Source: Paenibacillus massiliensis subsp. panacisoli DSM 21345
GTDB lineage: Bacteria > Bacillota > Bacilli > Paenibacillales > Paenibacillaceae
Direction: 5' to 3'
Length of the DNA stretch: 64,000 bases
Assembly: GCF_000426545.1 (NCBI RefSeq)
Contig: NZ_AUFO01000016.1
Span: forward strand, 1-64,000
Positions 44,673-54,257 of the stretch are shown piece after piece. Numbering within the stretch: the first letter of the stretch is position 1; every line of letters begins with the position of its first letter. The position numbers and the translations under genes were made by a program. The notes beneath the pieces were generated by a model. The model did no database searches. It was not told the DNA's origin and saw only the letters and a program-made list of their open reading frames with translations.

Positions 44673-45077
44673 GTGCAAGCATCGGAGTTCGCCAGACTGT
44701 GGTCAAGACTGACGAAGGATTACAAGGCACATATGGAAGAACAATTGGCTCCTTCATTGACAGAAGCCCAGCTTACGGTGTTAGAGCTGCTAATGGAGCA
44801 TGACAGAATGAAGCCATCAGAGCTCATTCCTTACTTGGAGACAACCCCCGCGGCGGTAACGATGTTGCTTGATCGAATGGAGAAGAACGGGTTAGTTAAC
44901 CGAGAGCGGGATCAGCAGGATCGGAGAATTGTATGGATTCTAATCACGCCTCAAGGTCGTGAGGAGGCCCAACGAGGGATTAGCGTACGTGATGAATTTA
45001 TGTCATCGGTGTTAAGCAGAATCTCCGTTCACAATCAGAATGTATTGCTGTATCTTCTTGGGAAAATTACATCCTGA
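44673..45077 (+). CDS. MarR-family transcriptional regulator
   Basis: GTG 44673 follows GGGAGGTG; the longer reading from 44634 has no site. The 134-residue protein is a compact winged-helix repressor: LTEAQLTVLELLMEHDRMKP, SELIPYLETTPAAVTMLLDR (recognition helix), MEKNGLVNRERDQQDRRIVW (wing with the DxRxxR-like DQQDRR). No linked target gene follows on the same strand. It is isolated between two terminators, so its targets are unknown. Confidence 0.85.
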   Translation: MQASEFARLWSRLTKDYKAHMEEQLAPSLTEAQLTVLELLMEHDRMKPSELIPYLETTPAAVTMLLDRMEKNGLVNRERDQQDRRIVWILITPQGREEAQRGISVRDEFMSSVLSRISVHNQNVLLYLLGKITS

Positions 45078-45131
45078 TCATAGATCAGCATATGATCGGC
45101 TCCATACATACATAGATGACTAGACAAGCAG

Positions 45132-45193
45132 AATCCTCTCCTGGTTAGAGCATGCATCATGCGATAGACATGATGCTCTACCAGGAGAGGATT
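45132..45193. terminator. Bidirectional terminator between marR and the GH43 gene
   Basis: AATCCTCTCCTGG (45132-45144) pairs with CCAGGAGAGGATT (45181-45193), and TAGAGCAT/CATGATGCTCTA pair inside. Both convergent genes end beside it. Confidence 0.85.
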
Positions 45194-45199
45194 GTTTAT

Positions 45200-46165
45200 T
45201 TACGCATTAATGGTATCTGCACGTGGAATACCAAACTGTGGTGTGCCGTCCTCATTCCAATGGATTAGCTGTACTCGTGTATGACGGTTAGGATCATACA
45301 ATGGATCACCTTCGATTTCAGTATAATTTCTAGCATGAAACACGAGCAAGTCGTGCCTACCATCCTCGGTTACGGTGAAGCTATTGTGCCCAGGACCAAA
45401 CTGTTTATTTTCGAAGGAAGTCGTAAATATCGGCACAGGTGATTTCATCCATGAAGCCGGATCTAGTAGATCACTATGTTCATCTGCTGTTAATAAGCCC
45501 ATGCAATAATTTTCATCGGTGGCACTCGCAGAGTAGGTCATGAATATTCTGCCATTACGTTTTAGTACGGCTGCTCCCTCATTAACTAGAAAACCACGAA
45601 CCTCCCAATCGTACTCAGGAATGGATAAGCATACTTGTTCTCCTTTTAAAGTCCACGGGTTCTCCATCTCAGAGATATATAGATTCGAGTTCCCTGGGAT
45701 GTCCGGGTCTTTTTGGGCCCATACATAATATCGTCTGCCCTGATGCTCAAAGGTGGTCGCATCCAGGGAGAAAGAATCCCATTTCGTTTTGATTTGAGCT
45801 TTCTCAATCCAATTGCCTTCCAATGGATTCGTTGATGCATTTTCGAGTACGAACATACGATGGTCGAATAATCCATCCTTTATCTCTGAAGTACGTGCAG
45901 CGGCGAAATACACATACCATTTACCATCTATAAAATGAATCTCTGGTGCCCATATATTTGCACTCATCAAGCCCGCGCTGTGCTTCACCCAGATGGTTAC
46001 TTTCTCCGCATCAATGAGACCTTCAAGCGTCTGAGAACGACGCAATTCGATTCTGTCATATTCAGGAACAGAACCTGTGAAATAGTAATAACCGTCCGTA
46101 TGTTTATAAATGAAGGGATCTGCTCTTTGTTCGATTAGAGGATTTCTAAGATTGACTTCAAGCAT
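45200..46165 (-). CDS. GH43-family glycosidase (arabinofuranosidase/xylosidase type)
   Basis: This 321-residue five-bladed beta-propeller glycosidase has the GH43 acids: Asp in RADPFIYK, Asp in SFSLDATTFEHQG and Glu in VNEGAAVLKRNG. ATG 46165 follows ATAGGAGC; the longer reading (46201) would overlap the permease stop. It has no signal peptide, so it acts in the cytoplasm on imported oligosaccharides. It is the last gene of the ABC-importer operon and complements the GH51 enzyme at 50562. Specificity (arabinofuranose or xylose) cannot be read, but the context favours arabinose side chains. Confidence 0.88.
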   Translation of the reverse strand: MLEVNLRNPLIEQRADPFIYKHTDGYYYFTGSVPEYDRIELRRSQTLEGLIDAEKVTIWVKHSAGLMSANIWAPEIHFIDGKWYVYFAAARTSEIKDGLFDHRMFVLENASTNPLEGNWIEKAQIKTKWDSFSLDATTFEHQGRRYYVWAQKDPDIPGNSNLYISEMENPWTLKGEQVCLSIPEYDWEVRGFLVNEGAAVLKRNGRIFMTYSASATDENYCMGLLTADEHSDLLDPASWMKSPVPIFTTSFENKQFGPGHNSFTVTEDGRHDLLVFHARNYTEIEGDPLYDPNRHTRVQLIHWNEDGTPQFGIPRADTINA

Positions 46166-46200
46166 GTTAACAGCTCCTATTATATAAATTTGATTGTTCA

Positions 46201-47046
46201 TTATCCTTTAATGCCAGAGTTCAAATTAATGGACTGTATAAAGTATTTCTGTGCAAATAAAAATAGCAATAGGGTAGGGATGATAGCTAGCATAGCAGAG
46301 CCCATGAGCTGTCCAATCATCCGATAGTTCCCATAAATATCTTGCAGCAGCAGCAACCCTGCTGTAACAGGCATTTTCTCCACATCCGTGTATACGATGA
46401 CAGGCCATAAGAAATCATTCCAAGATCCTGTGAAGGAGAACAATGCACACACGATCAGAATAGGTTTTACTAGTGGCAAAATAACAGAAGTGTAGATTGC
46501 AAAATGAGTTGCACCGTCCACATGTGCAGACTCATCCAATTCCTTCGGAATTCCATTCATAAATTGTCTAACCAAGAAGATGTTACCCATACCTGCTAGT
46601 CCCGGCACGATCATGGCCCAAGAGGTATTTACCCAACCGAGCATGTCAATGATTTTGTATGAAGGGATTAAGTTCACAACACCGGGGAAGAGAGAGATAC
46701 CTAGCAAGGTGAAAAATAAAGCGTCTCTACCTTTAAACTTCATTCGAGAATAGCCGTAACCCGTAATAGAGATGACGATCACGACCAGTAAGGTATGAAG
46801 AGTAGCGATAAAAATAGAGTTGAATAACCAACGTAAAATGGGAGCGGTTGATGTATTCGTAAGAATATGAATATAATTCTCTCCCGTCCAACTTTCGGGC
46901 AGAAGACGAAATCCGGAAGAAACGACTTCACTTTGGGAACGGAATGAAGTTGTAATGCCAAATATAACCGGAAACGCCCAGATGACACATAATGTAATCA
47001 GGAATAAATACGATATGCATTTAGAAATGCTTATTTTCTTCAACAT
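46201..47046 (-). CDS. Sugar ABC transporter permease (MalG/AraQ type)
   Basis: This 281-residue carbohydrate permease of the CUT1 class has six helices and the EAA-type cytoplasmic loop DESAHVDGATHFAIYTSVIL-PLVKPI. ATG 47046 is preferred to GTG 47055 for spacing from AAAGGTAGG. It pairs with the permease upstream (47097) and the binding protein. Operon order is binding protein, permease, permease, GH43. Confidence 0.92.
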   Translation of the reverse strand: MLKKISISKCISYLFLITLCVIWAFPVIFGITTSFRSQSEVVSSGFRLLPESWTGENYIHILTNTSTAPILRWLFNSIFIATLHTLLVVIVISITGYGYSRMKFKGRDALFFTLLGISLFPGVVNLIPSYKIIDMLGWVNTSWAMIVPGLAGMGNIFLVRQFMNGIPKELDESAHVDGATHFAIYTSVILPLVKPILIVCALFSFTGSWNDFLWPVIVYTDVEKMPVTAGLLLLQDIYGNYRMIGQLMGSAMLAIIPTLLLFLFAQKYFIQSINLNSGIKG

Positions 47047-47096
47047 GATCGGCACCTACCTTTTTCGCAGCCTCGCTAATTTCCGTGTCTCGTGAG

Positions 47097-47975
47097 TTAA
47101 TCCGAATTTCGATTCATAACATAATATTGCAGCGCAGAAACGATTAATATGACAAGCCCAAGCAACACAGCCATAGCAGACGCCATTCCAGCAATAGATT
47201 CTCCTTTACCGAAGGCTAAGTTCCGAATGAACATCATAAGTACTGCTGTGGTCTCATTCGGCCCCCCTTTAGTCATCATTAAGGGCTGAGCGAAGACGTT
47301 AAATGCTCCCGCTGTAGTCATCACAAAGGTATAGATCAACGGAAAACGAATGGAAGGTACCGTAATACTGAAAAATTTACGAATAGAGCCAGCTCCGTCC
47401 AGTCCTGCGGATTCGTATAGATCTTCACCAACACCACTAATTGAAGCACGGTAAATAATCATATTTCCGCCTACGCCTCCCCAGACTGAGAGGATTACGA
47501 TAATCATCCAAGCGTATGGTTGATGAGTAGCCCAAGCTACATCGGAACCAAACAAATTGCTGGCAATGCCTAATTGCTTGTTGAAGATCAGAGACCAGAT
47601 GAGCGCCGCAGCAGAAATAGACACCAATCCGGGAATGTAGATCACCGCTTGAATAAAGCCTTTAGCTTTAACTTTCTTGTGCTCTAAAGCTACTGCAACA
47701 AGTAACGGGATAACAATCAGCGGTGGGACGGTGAATAGTACGAATAATAAGGTGTTTTTTAGTCCACTCAAAAATTGAAAATGAAAGGTGGATGAGGTAT
47801 CAAATAAAATGGTTCTGTAATTATCAAAACCTACAAATACAGGATCACTCATCAAATTCCATTTGGTGAACGAAGCGTAAATTCCATAGATCGTAGGAAC
47901 TAATATAAACAAAGCAAACAAAATAAGGTGGGGACCTACAAAAAATGCAGGTGACCAGTTGAGTTTCCTTTTCAT
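47097..47975 (-). CDS. Sugar ABC transporter permease (MalF/AraP type)
   Basis: This 292-residue permease begins MKRKLNWSPAFFVGPHLILF and has six helices. Its EAA loop reads YESAGLDGAGSIRKFFSITV-PSI, characteristic of CUT1 permeases. AAGGAGAAG precedes the ATG. No ATPase gene is in this operon, as in Bacillus CUT1 systems that share MsmX/MsiK. Confidence 0.92.
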   Translation of the reverse strand: MKRKLNWSPAFFVGPHLILFALFILVPTIYGIYASFTKWNLMSDPVFVGFDNYRTILFDTSSTFHFQFLSGLKNTLLFVLFTVPPLIVIPLLVAVALEHKKVKAKGFIQAVIYIPGLVSISAAALIWSLIFNKQLGIASNLFGSDVAWATHQPYAWMIIVILSVWGGVGGNMIIYRASISGVGEDLYESAGLDGAGSIRKFFSITVPSIRFPLIYTFVMTTAGAFNVFAQPLMMTKGGPNETTAVLMMFIRNLAFGKGESIAGMASAMAVLLGLVILIVSALQYYVMNRNSD

Positions 47976-48033
47976 AGGCGGTAGCTTCTCCTTCTGTAAG
48001 GCTATTACTCATGGTACGTCCTGTCGCTACATA

Positions 48034-49281
48034 CTATTTTGTCTCGGCTGGTTGTTGTACGGTCTCTGCAATCTTGTCTTCTACATATTTCTGTGCCTTC
48101 TCTAATCCTTCATCCAGTGTAATGTTCCCACGAATAAGATCAGGCGCATAGGTGTCTAACGCCTCGGCGACATATGGATAGTACTCATACGTGTAAATAT
48201 GAAGAGAATGGGTCTCTGCTTCATTTGAGGTAAAGAAGGACTGCATGAATTTGTCATATTCGGGACTTTCAATGACTTGCTTGCTCGCGACGATCTGACC
48301 AGCTTCGGCCCATTTAATCGAATTCTCACGAACGAACTCTAGGAATGAAGCGATGCCTTGTTCCTTCTCCGGCGCCCGTTCTTGATTTTTTAACAAGGAA
48401 AATAGATGAGAGGATGCTCTGTTCGTAAATTTATCTGGAGAGAAAGAGTAAATATTAGTTACGCCAAAATGAAGACCTTCGACAGCAGCGTGTCCGGTTG
48501 AGCTCCAAGTACCATCCGTAGAGAACAACACATTGCCAGATTGGAACATCAAATATCCATCTTCACCAAATGGGGTCATTAAGCCGGCATCATTTATTTT
48601 TTTGATTTCTTCGATGGCTTGTCGCATTTCGGGTGTATCGACTGTAGGTTGACCGTCTTGCTCTACATCGCCGCCGAGATTCTGGATTTGAGCCAACAGT
48701 ACCCAACTGATTAGAGCGTCATTAACGACGTAGTCGCCTTCTTTTAATTTTCCTTGCAGTGATAGCATTTCATCGAAGGTAATAACATCATCGTCCAGAA
48801 AATGTTCCACGTCGTATTCTTTTAGTAAATCTTTATTGTAGTACATCGCATTACTATGAATGTCCAAGGGGACCGTATATTGTGTGCCATCAATCGTACC
48901 TGCTGACCACGCTTGGGGAAGATAATTTGATTCTTTAAGCTCTGGTTGCGCTTTCAACACTTCGGTTAAGGGTGTGAGCAATCCTTGCTTTACGAAACTA
49001 GGAACACGATCCGCATGAATAAGAGCTAGATCTGGCACGCCTTTGCCTGAATTTAAAACGGTGGAGACCTTGGTGTACATGTCAGCGGTGATCACGTGTT
49101 TTATTTTTATTTCAGGGTTAGTTGCATTGTAATCTTTGACCAGCTGGTCCATGTAAGCACCATCATCACCCGTTAGTGGAGTCCAGAATGTGATGGTGTT
49201 CTTGTCACTTCCCCCACAACCAGCTAACAAAGTTACGGTTAACAACATGAATGTCAGTAGTAAACCTGTTCTTTTCCTCAT
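48034..49281 (-). CDS. Sugar-binding lipoprotein of the ABC importer
   Basis: This 415-residue family-1 solute-binding protein begins with the lipoprotein signal MRKRTGLLLTFMLLTVTLLA and the lipobox cysteine in LAGC. Early motifs are NTITFWTPLTGDDGAYMDQL and VKDYNATNPEIKIKHV. ATG 49281 follows GAGGAGGAAC and is preferred to the reading from 49314, which adds a charged stretch before the signal. It is the first gene of the minus-strand operon, transcribed from the gap that carries an 18-bp palindromic operator. Ligand predicted to be an arabino- or xylo-oligosaccharide from context. Confidence 0.92.
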   Translation of the reverse strand: MRKRTGLLLTFMLLTVTLLAGCGGSDKNTITFWTPLTGDDGAYMDQLVKDYNATNPEIKIKHVITADMYTKVSTVLNSGKGVPDLALIHADRVPSFVKQGLLTPLTEVLKAQPELKESNYLPQAWSAGTIDGTQYTVPLDIHSNAMYYNKDLLKEYDVEHFLDDDVITFDEMLSLQGKLKEGDYVVNDALISWVLLAQIQNLGGDVEQDGQPTVDTPEMRQAIEEIKKINDAGLMTPFGEDGYLMFQSGNVLFSTDGTWSSTGHAAVEGLHFGVTNIYSFSPDKFTNRASSHLFSLLKNQERAPEKEQGIASFLEFVRENSIKWAEAGQIVASKQVIESPEYDKFMQSFFTSNEAETHSLHIYTYEYYPYVAEALDTYAPDLIRGNITLDEGLEKAQKYVEDKIAETVQQPAETK

Positions 49282-49415
49282 GAGTTGTTCCTCCTCTTCA
49301 GATTTGTGTTGCAAATGGATAATTATAGCAGGTGGTTGTTTGAGGTTCAGTATACTTGTGGTTAGAAATCATGTCAAACATATTTGTAAATCTAACACGA
49401 TAAATTTTCTATTTG

Positions 49416-49433
49416 GTTAACTTATTAGTTAAC
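49416..49433. promoter_or_regulatory. Palindromic operator between the importer operon and its regulator
   Basis: GTTAACT-TATT-AGTTAAC is a perfect inverted repeat with 7-bp arms in the divergent gap (49282-49547). It lies about 135 bp from the binding-protein start and about 115 bp from the regulator start. It is the best candidate binding site for the ArsR-like protein encoded next to it. Confidence 0.55.
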
Positions 49434-49547
49434 TTAATATCCTTATTTAGTATTGAAATAGAATTAAAACAACAAATATGTTAAGGTGAAGGGAGTGGAT
49501 TTTATCATATAATTAATTTACATAAAAATCGCAAAGGATGAGACTGC

Positions 49548-50450
49548 ATGCAATTAGACATTGATGTGTCCTCTTTGGTTGTGTACGAGGCTTTGGCAAG
49601 TGAAGTCCGAATCAAGATCATTCAGTTATTGTCGAAAAACAAAATGAATATTAAAGAATTAGCGCAGGAACTTGAGCTAAGCAGTCCTATTGTGGCTAAA
49701 CATGTTCAAAAGCTGGAGGATGCTGGAATCATTAGAACAGAGAAAATACCAGGTAAATCAGGTCTGCAGAAGATTTCAATTCTCAAGGTGGATCACATTG
49801 AGATTAATTTCCCCAAGAAGATATTTCATTCCTTTGCATCTTACGAGACGTCAGTACCGATCGGTCATTACACAGATTATGATCTCAAGCCAACTTGTGG
49901 CTTGGCGACCGATAAAGAATTCATAGGCCGTGTCGATGAGCCTAAGTTCTTCATGGACCCCAAGCGAGTGGATGCAGAAATTCTTTGGTTTACGCAAGGC
50001 TTTGTCCAATATAGCATTGCTAATTTTTTGAATAAGGAAGAAAAATTACAGCAATTCGAGATCAGTCTGGAGCTTTCATCTGAATTTCCATTCTCGAACG
50101 ATGTATGGCCATCGGATATTACTTTTACACTGAATGGGCTGGAGCTTGGGACATGGAGGAGCCCCGGTGATTTTGCGGATACAAGGGGAAAATACACACC
50201 TAGTTGGTGGCCACACAATATTAATCAATATGGATTATTGAAAACGATTCGAATTACAGGGCATGGGACATACATTGATGGAGATCCAATGTCGGAAGTG
50301 TCAGTTGCTGATCTTGATACCTTGTGTGATCGGTGGGTGTTACGTATTGAAGTAAAAGAAGACGCAAGCTATGTTGGTGGAGCCACTATTTTTGGTAAAA
50401 AGTTTGGAAACCATCCTCAGGATATCAATTTCAAGCTATTTTATTTGTGA
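49548..50450 (+). CDS. ArsR-like regulator with a C-terminal ligand-type domain
   Basis: This 300-residue protein has an N-terminal winged helix-turn-helix (about 12-75: YEALASEVRIKIIQLLSKNK, MNIKELAQELELSSPIVAKH, VQKLEDAGIIRTEKIPGKSG). The C-terminal region of about 200 residues is rich in strands and aromatic residues (WFTQGFVQYSIANFL, DVWPSDITFTLNGLELGTWR, YTPSWWPHNINQYGLLKTIR). That part looks like a beta-sandwich sugar sensor, but I cannot name it. It is much larger than metal-sensing ArsR proteins and has no obvious Cys metal site. Position between the importer and GH51 genes suggests it controls both in response to an arabinose-containing ligand. Confidence 0.8.
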   Translation: MQLDIDVSSLVVYEALASEVRIKIIQLLSKNKMNIKELAQELELSSPIVAKHVQKLEDAGIIRTEKIPGKSGLQKISILKVDHIEINFPKKIFHSFASYETSVPIGHYTDYDLKPTCGLATDKEFIGRVDEPKFFMDPKRVDAEILWFTQGFVQYSIANFLNKEEKLQQFEISLELSSEFPFSNDVWPSDITFTLNGLELGTWRSPGDFADTRGKYTPSWWPHNINQYGLLKTIRITGHGTYIDGDPMSEVSVADLDTLCDRWVLRIEVKEDASYVGGATIFGKKFGNHPQDINFKLFYL

Positions 50451-50561
50451 TGTATTTGTTTTAAATAAACATAAAAAGTTTCAGTATTTTATTTACAAAA
50501 GCAGTTCCGTATGTTAATTTTAGCTCAATCTGAAAATATGATCTAAACAGGAGGGATTTAC

Positions 50562-52052
50562 ATGGGAAATTCTGTTCTGGTACATACAGATTGGGTCAAA
50601 GGTACGATTAACAAACATATTTATGGACAATTCGCGGAGCATTTAGGGCGATGTATTTACGAGGGACTATGGGTGGGAGAAGAATCAAGCATTCCTAACA
50701 CCGATGGCATTCGTAATGATGTATTGAAAGCGCTACAAAAGTTAAATATTCCTGTGCTTCGCTGGCCGGGTGGCTGTTTTGCGGATGAATATCATTGGAA
50801 GGATGGTATTGGTCCCAAGGAGCAACGGAAGAAGATGATCAATACGCACTGGGGCGGAGTCGTCGAGAATAATCATTTTGGCACACATGAGTTTTTTCGA
50901 TTATGTGAATTGCTCGGTGCAGAGCCTTATATTAACGGTAATGTCGGCAGTGGAACGGTACAGGAAATGTCCGAGTGGATAGAATACATGACGTTCGATG
51001 GCGAATCTCCTATGGCGAACTGGCGCCAAGAAAATGGGAGAGAGCAGCCCTGGAAGCTGAAATATTTTGGTGTCGGTAATGAGAATTGGGGCTGTGGCGG
51101 CAATATGCGCCCTGAATATTATGCGGATTTGTATCGTCAATTCCAGACATATGTACGTAACTATGGCGACAATGTGCTGTACAAAATTGCTGGTGGTGCC
51201 AACGTTGACGACTACCATTGGACAGAAGTGCTTATGCGTGAGGCTGCACCATTTATGGACGGGCTAAGCTTGCACAATTACACCATTCCAGGCTCTTGGG
51301 AAGAGAAGCAGCATGCACTTGGCTTTGATGAAGCAGCATGGTTCGAGACGCTGAAAAAGGCACTTCATATGGATGAGCTGATTACAAGACACTCTACCAT
51401 TATGGATAAATACGATCCGAGCAAGCGAATTGGAATGATCGTTGATGAATGGGGAACATGGTTTTTGCCAGAGCCAGGCACCAATCCGGGCTTTTTGTAC
51501 CAACAGAACACCTTGAGGGATGCACTCGTAGCTGGCCTACATTTTCACATTTTCCATCAGCATCATGAGCGTATTCATATGACGAACATTGCACAAATGG
51601 TGAACGTCCTACAGGCCATGATTCTGACAGAAGGAAATAAAATGCTGCTGACACCGACATACCATATCTTTGAGATGTTCAAAGTCCATCAGGATGGAAA
51701 GGTGCTGGCAACCTCGGTCGAGCACAGTCATTATGAACTTAACGACGAGAAGCTGCCGGAATTCACGGTATCCTCCTCTGAGGATGCAGAAGGCCACATT
51801 CATATTAGCTTATGTCACCTTAATCCGAATGCCTCTAGTAAAGTGAATGTGGAGTTGAGGGGATTACAATCGGACATTAATGTTACAGGAACTGTGCTGA
51901 CAAGCTCATCTATGCAAGATCATAATACGTTTACCGAATTGGACAAAGTGAAGCCAGTAGCCTTTGCAGACTATAGCTTCCACCAGCAACATCAGCTTGA
52001 TGTGGTGCTACCTCCAATGTCTGTCGTTATGCTGACGATTAAAAAGAAATAG
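50562..52052 (+). CDS. abfA: Alpha-L-arabinofuranosidase, GH51
   Basis: This 496-residue intracellular GH51 enzyme removes arabinofuranosyl groups from arabino- and arabinoxylo-oligosaccharides. The acid/base Glu is E174 in [13 protein letters not shown] and the nucleophile is E296 in [14 protein letters not shown]. Other family motifs are [18 protein letters not shown] and [20 protein letters not shown]. It has no signal peptide. AGGAGGG precedes the ATG. It lies 111 bp after the regulator on the same strand and works with the GH43 enzyme and importer on the other side. Confidence 0.96.
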   Translation: MGNSVLVHTDWVKGTINKHIYGQFAEHLGRCIYEGLWVGEESSIPNTDGIRNDVLKALQKLNIPVLRWPGGCFADEYHWKDGIGPKEQRKKMINTHWGGVVENNHFGTHEFFRLCELLGAEPYINGNVGSGTVQEMSEWIEYMTFDGESPMANWRQENGREQPWKLKYFGVGNENWGCGGNMRPEYYADLYRQFQTYVRNYGDNVLYKIAGGANVDDYHWTEVLMREAAPFMDGLSLHNYTIPGSWEEKQHALGFDEAAWFETLKKALHMDELITRHSTIMDKYDPSKRIGMIVDEWGTWFLPEPGTNPGFLYQQNTLRDALVAGLHFHIFHQHHERIHMTNIAQMVNVLQAMILTEGNKMLLTPTYHIFEMFKVHQDGKVLATSVEHSHYELNDEKLPEFTVSSSEDAEGHIHISLCHLNPNASSKVNVELRGLQSDINVTGTVLTSSSMQDHNTFTELDKVKPVAFADYSFHQQHQLDVVLPPMSVVMLTIKKK

Positions 52053-52092
52053 AGCTTGTGATGCGACAGCTGTAAAAGCTACCTCGATATCC

Positions 52093-52138
52093 AAAGGGCT
52101 ATTTTCTTCCACGTGAAATGGAAGGAAGTGGCCTTTTG
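52093..52138 (+). terminator. Terminator after abfA
   Basis: AAAGGGC...TTCTTCCA pairs imperfectly with TGGAAGGAA...GGCCTTTT around CGTGAAA and is followed by GTTTGT. Confidence 0.6.
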
Positions 52139-52144
52139 TTTGTG

Positions 52145-52173
52145 TTGACATTTACATATCGGAAGTGTAACAT
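52145..52173 (+). promoter_or_regulatory. Sigma-A promoter of the marR-MFS operon
   Basis: TTGACA (52145-52150), 17 nt, TAACAT (52168-52173). Just downstream (52191-52246) GCGAAATATAT occurs twice, together with related ATGAAATATA and ATGCGAAT blocks. These repeats are likely MarR sites covering the start of transcription. Confidence 0.55.
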
Positions 52174-52251
52174 GTGCTTATTAGTTCGTATGCGAAATAT
52201 ATTAATATGAAATATACGCAAGCGAAATATATACATGCGAATGATTGTGAT

Positions 52252-52285
52252 TTTGTATGTTTAATCTATTTGTATGTTTAATCTA
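52252..52285 (+). repeat. Perfect 17-bp tandem duplication in the marR leader
   Basis: TTTGTATGTTTAATCTA occurs at 52252-52268 and again at 52269-52285 without any mismatch, immediately before the GAGGAGG ribosome site. Such exact duplications are recent or unstable. Confidence 0.8.
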
Positions 52286-52300
52286 GAGGAGGACGGATTC

Positions 52301-52741
52301 ATGGAAAGGAATAAGGAGGTGTACCGCATTGTTCAATCATTCAGAAGAGTTCACCATGCTTTCATGCAGGTATTCTGGGAGCAAGGAGAACAGAAGAGCC
52401 TGACACCTGTGCAATTTCTGGTCTTGTCAGTACTGCTGGAGCGCCCGAATACTAGCCTGACCGAGCTGGCTGAGCGTGCCCACATGGGCAACAGCACGAT
52501 GAGTGGAGTGGTTGAGCGTCTTGTGAAGGCTGGATACATCAGCCGAGAGCGGCTGCCGAATGATCGGCGTTCACTTACACTTCGGATTACTAGCGAGGGT
52601 GAGCAGATCCGAAATGATATTGAGAAGATGTGGATGGACCGTGTCTCCGGAATTCTTGATATTCCAGTGCAGGACCGGGACATCATATTAGATATCCATC
52701 AGCAGATTATATCGAAGCTTACAGCTAAAGGAGTGGATTAA
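52301..52741 (+). CDS. MarR-family regulator of an efflux pump
   Basis: ATG 52301 follows GAGGAGG with 9-nt spacing; the reading from 52274 starts inside the tandem duplication. The 146-residue protein has the MarR fold: LTPVQFLVLSVLLERPNTSL, TELAERAHMGNSTMSGVVER (recognition helix), LVKAGYISRERLPNDRRSLT with the DRR wing. The MFS pump gene begins 1 nt after its stop codon, so it probably represses its own operon until a drug binds it. Promoter and repeated AT motifs lie upstream. Confidence 0.9.
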   Translation: MERNKEVYRIVQSFRRVHHAFMQVFWEQGEQKSLTPVQFLVLSVLLERPNTSLTELAERAHMGNSTMSGVVERLVKAGYISRERLPNDRRSLTLRITSEGEQIRNDIEKMWMDRVSGILDIPVQDRDIILDIHQQIISKLTAKGVD

Positions 52742-52742
52742 C

Positions 52743-54257
52743 ATGGGGAATCAAGCAGATGTAGCTGTTGATGACCAGATGAAGACTATAAAAAAAGCAC
52801 CAATCGTGATCGCTTTACTGATTGGGGCATTTGTTACGTTGTTGAATCAGACCCTTATTAATGTAGCGTTACCTAAGATTATGGGTGATTTATCCATAGA
52901 CACCCCTACGGCACAATGGCTCATTACAGGCTTTATGCTGGTAAACGGCGTTCTGGTTCCGGTTACGGCTTATTTAATGGCCAAATTCAGTACCAGACAG
53001 CTGTTTCTCGGGTCGATGGTCTTATTTACATTGGGAACTATCTTGTGCGGCTTAGCGCCTAACTTTGCTGTTATTCTAATTGGACGACTCGTGCAGGCTA
53101 GCGGTGCGGGCATCTTGATGCCGCTCATGACCGTGGTGCTGCTGAATATTTTCCCGATTGAGAAGCGCGGGCAGGCCATGGGAATGGTGGGTGTGGCCAT
53201 GATCTTTGCTCCAGCGATTGGACCGACCCTATCCGGATATATTGTACAAAATTATGATTGGCGCGTATTGTTCTGGATTATTTTGCCCGTGTCGGTCATT
53301 GCCTTACTTATTGGTGCACTATTCCTGAAAAATGTTACACAGCTGTCGAATCCCAAGCTGGATAAGCTGTCTGTCGTGCTGTCCACACTTGGATTTGGGG
53401 GCTTGTTGTATGGCTTCAGCTCCGCTTCGGATGGCTGGGACCGTCTACCGGTGTATGGCTGTCTGATCATTGGGGCCATCTCCTTGCTGCTGTTCATTCG
53501 CCGCCAACTGCGGGCGTCTGAGCCGATGTTGGAATTTCGCATTTTCAAATATAACATGTACAGCTTGACGACAGCCATTAACGTAATTGTAACCATGTCT
53601 ATGTATGCTGGGATGATTCTGCTGCCGCTGTTCCTACAAAATGTCAGAGGCTTCACTCCATTGGAATCTGGCCTGTTGTTGCTCCCAGGCTCCATTCTGA
53701 TGGGCATTATGTCCCCTGTGACGGGCATGATCTTTGACAAAGTAGGAGCACGCTGGTTGTCGATTGTTGGTCTGCTTATTATGACCATTACGACGCTGGA
53801 ATTCTCACGTCTGTCGATGGACACGAGCTACACAGAGCTGATGATTAATTACACCGTGCGAATGTTCGGTATGTCCATGATTATGATGCCCATTCAGACA
53901 GCGGGTCTCAATCAGTTGCCGAATACACTAAATGCACATGGTACAGCTATGTCTAATACGTTGCGGACCATTGCGGGCTCGATTGGTACAGCTGTGCTTG
54001 TCACGATTATGACCATTCAATCCACCTCATACGGTGAGAAGCTTGCTCTGACACAACAGGTATCCCCAACAGATGCGAGTGCCATGTCTATAATCAAAAA
54101 TGAAGCCTTAGTTTATGGAATTAACCATGCATTCTTAGTGGCGACTATCCTGTCCGCCGTGTCATTGATTCTGGCTTTCTTTATCAAGAACACGAATCCG
54201 CGTAAACAAGAGGAAGGTGCAACAGCCAAGAAATCGCGGATGGCGACATCATCCTAA
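52743..54257 (+). CDS. MFS drug exporter, DHA2 (EmrB/QacA) family
   Basis: This 504-residue membrane protein has 14 predicted helices. Motif A-like loop and early signature: FVTLLNQTLINVALPKIMGD, DTPTAQWLITGFMLVNGVLV, VTAYLMAKFSTRQLFLGSMV. Motif C is in MIFAPAIGPTLSGYIVQNYD-WRVLF. The DHA2 family exports cationic and amphipathic drugs using proton flow. It is translated with the MarR gene before it and followed by a terminator (54431). It resembles the second DHA2 pump at 60649. Confidence 0.93.
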   Translation: MGNQADVAVDDQMKTIKKAPIVIALLIGAFVTLLNQTLINVALPKIMGDLSIDTPTAQWLITGFMLVNGVLVPVTAYLMAKFSTRQLFLGSMVLFTLGTILCGLAPNFAVILIGRLVQASGAGILMPLMTVVLLNIFPIEKRGQAMGMVGVAMIFAPAIGPTLSGYIVQNYDWRVLFWIILPVSVIALLIGALFLKNVTQLSNPKLDKLSVVLSTLGFGGLLYGFSSASDGWDRLPVYGCLIIGAISLLLFIRRQLRASEPMLEFRIFKYNMYSLTTAINVIVTMSMYAGMILLPLFLQNVRGFTPLESGLLLLPGSILMGIMSPVTGMIFDKVGARWLSIVGLLIMTITTLEFSRLSMDTSYTELMINYTVRMFGMSMIMMPIQTAGLNQLPNTLNAHGTAMSNTLRTIAGSIGTAVLVTIMTIQSTSYGEKLALTQQVSPTDASAMSIIKNEALVYGINHAFLVATILSAVSLILAFFIKNTNPRKQEEGATAKKSRMATSS

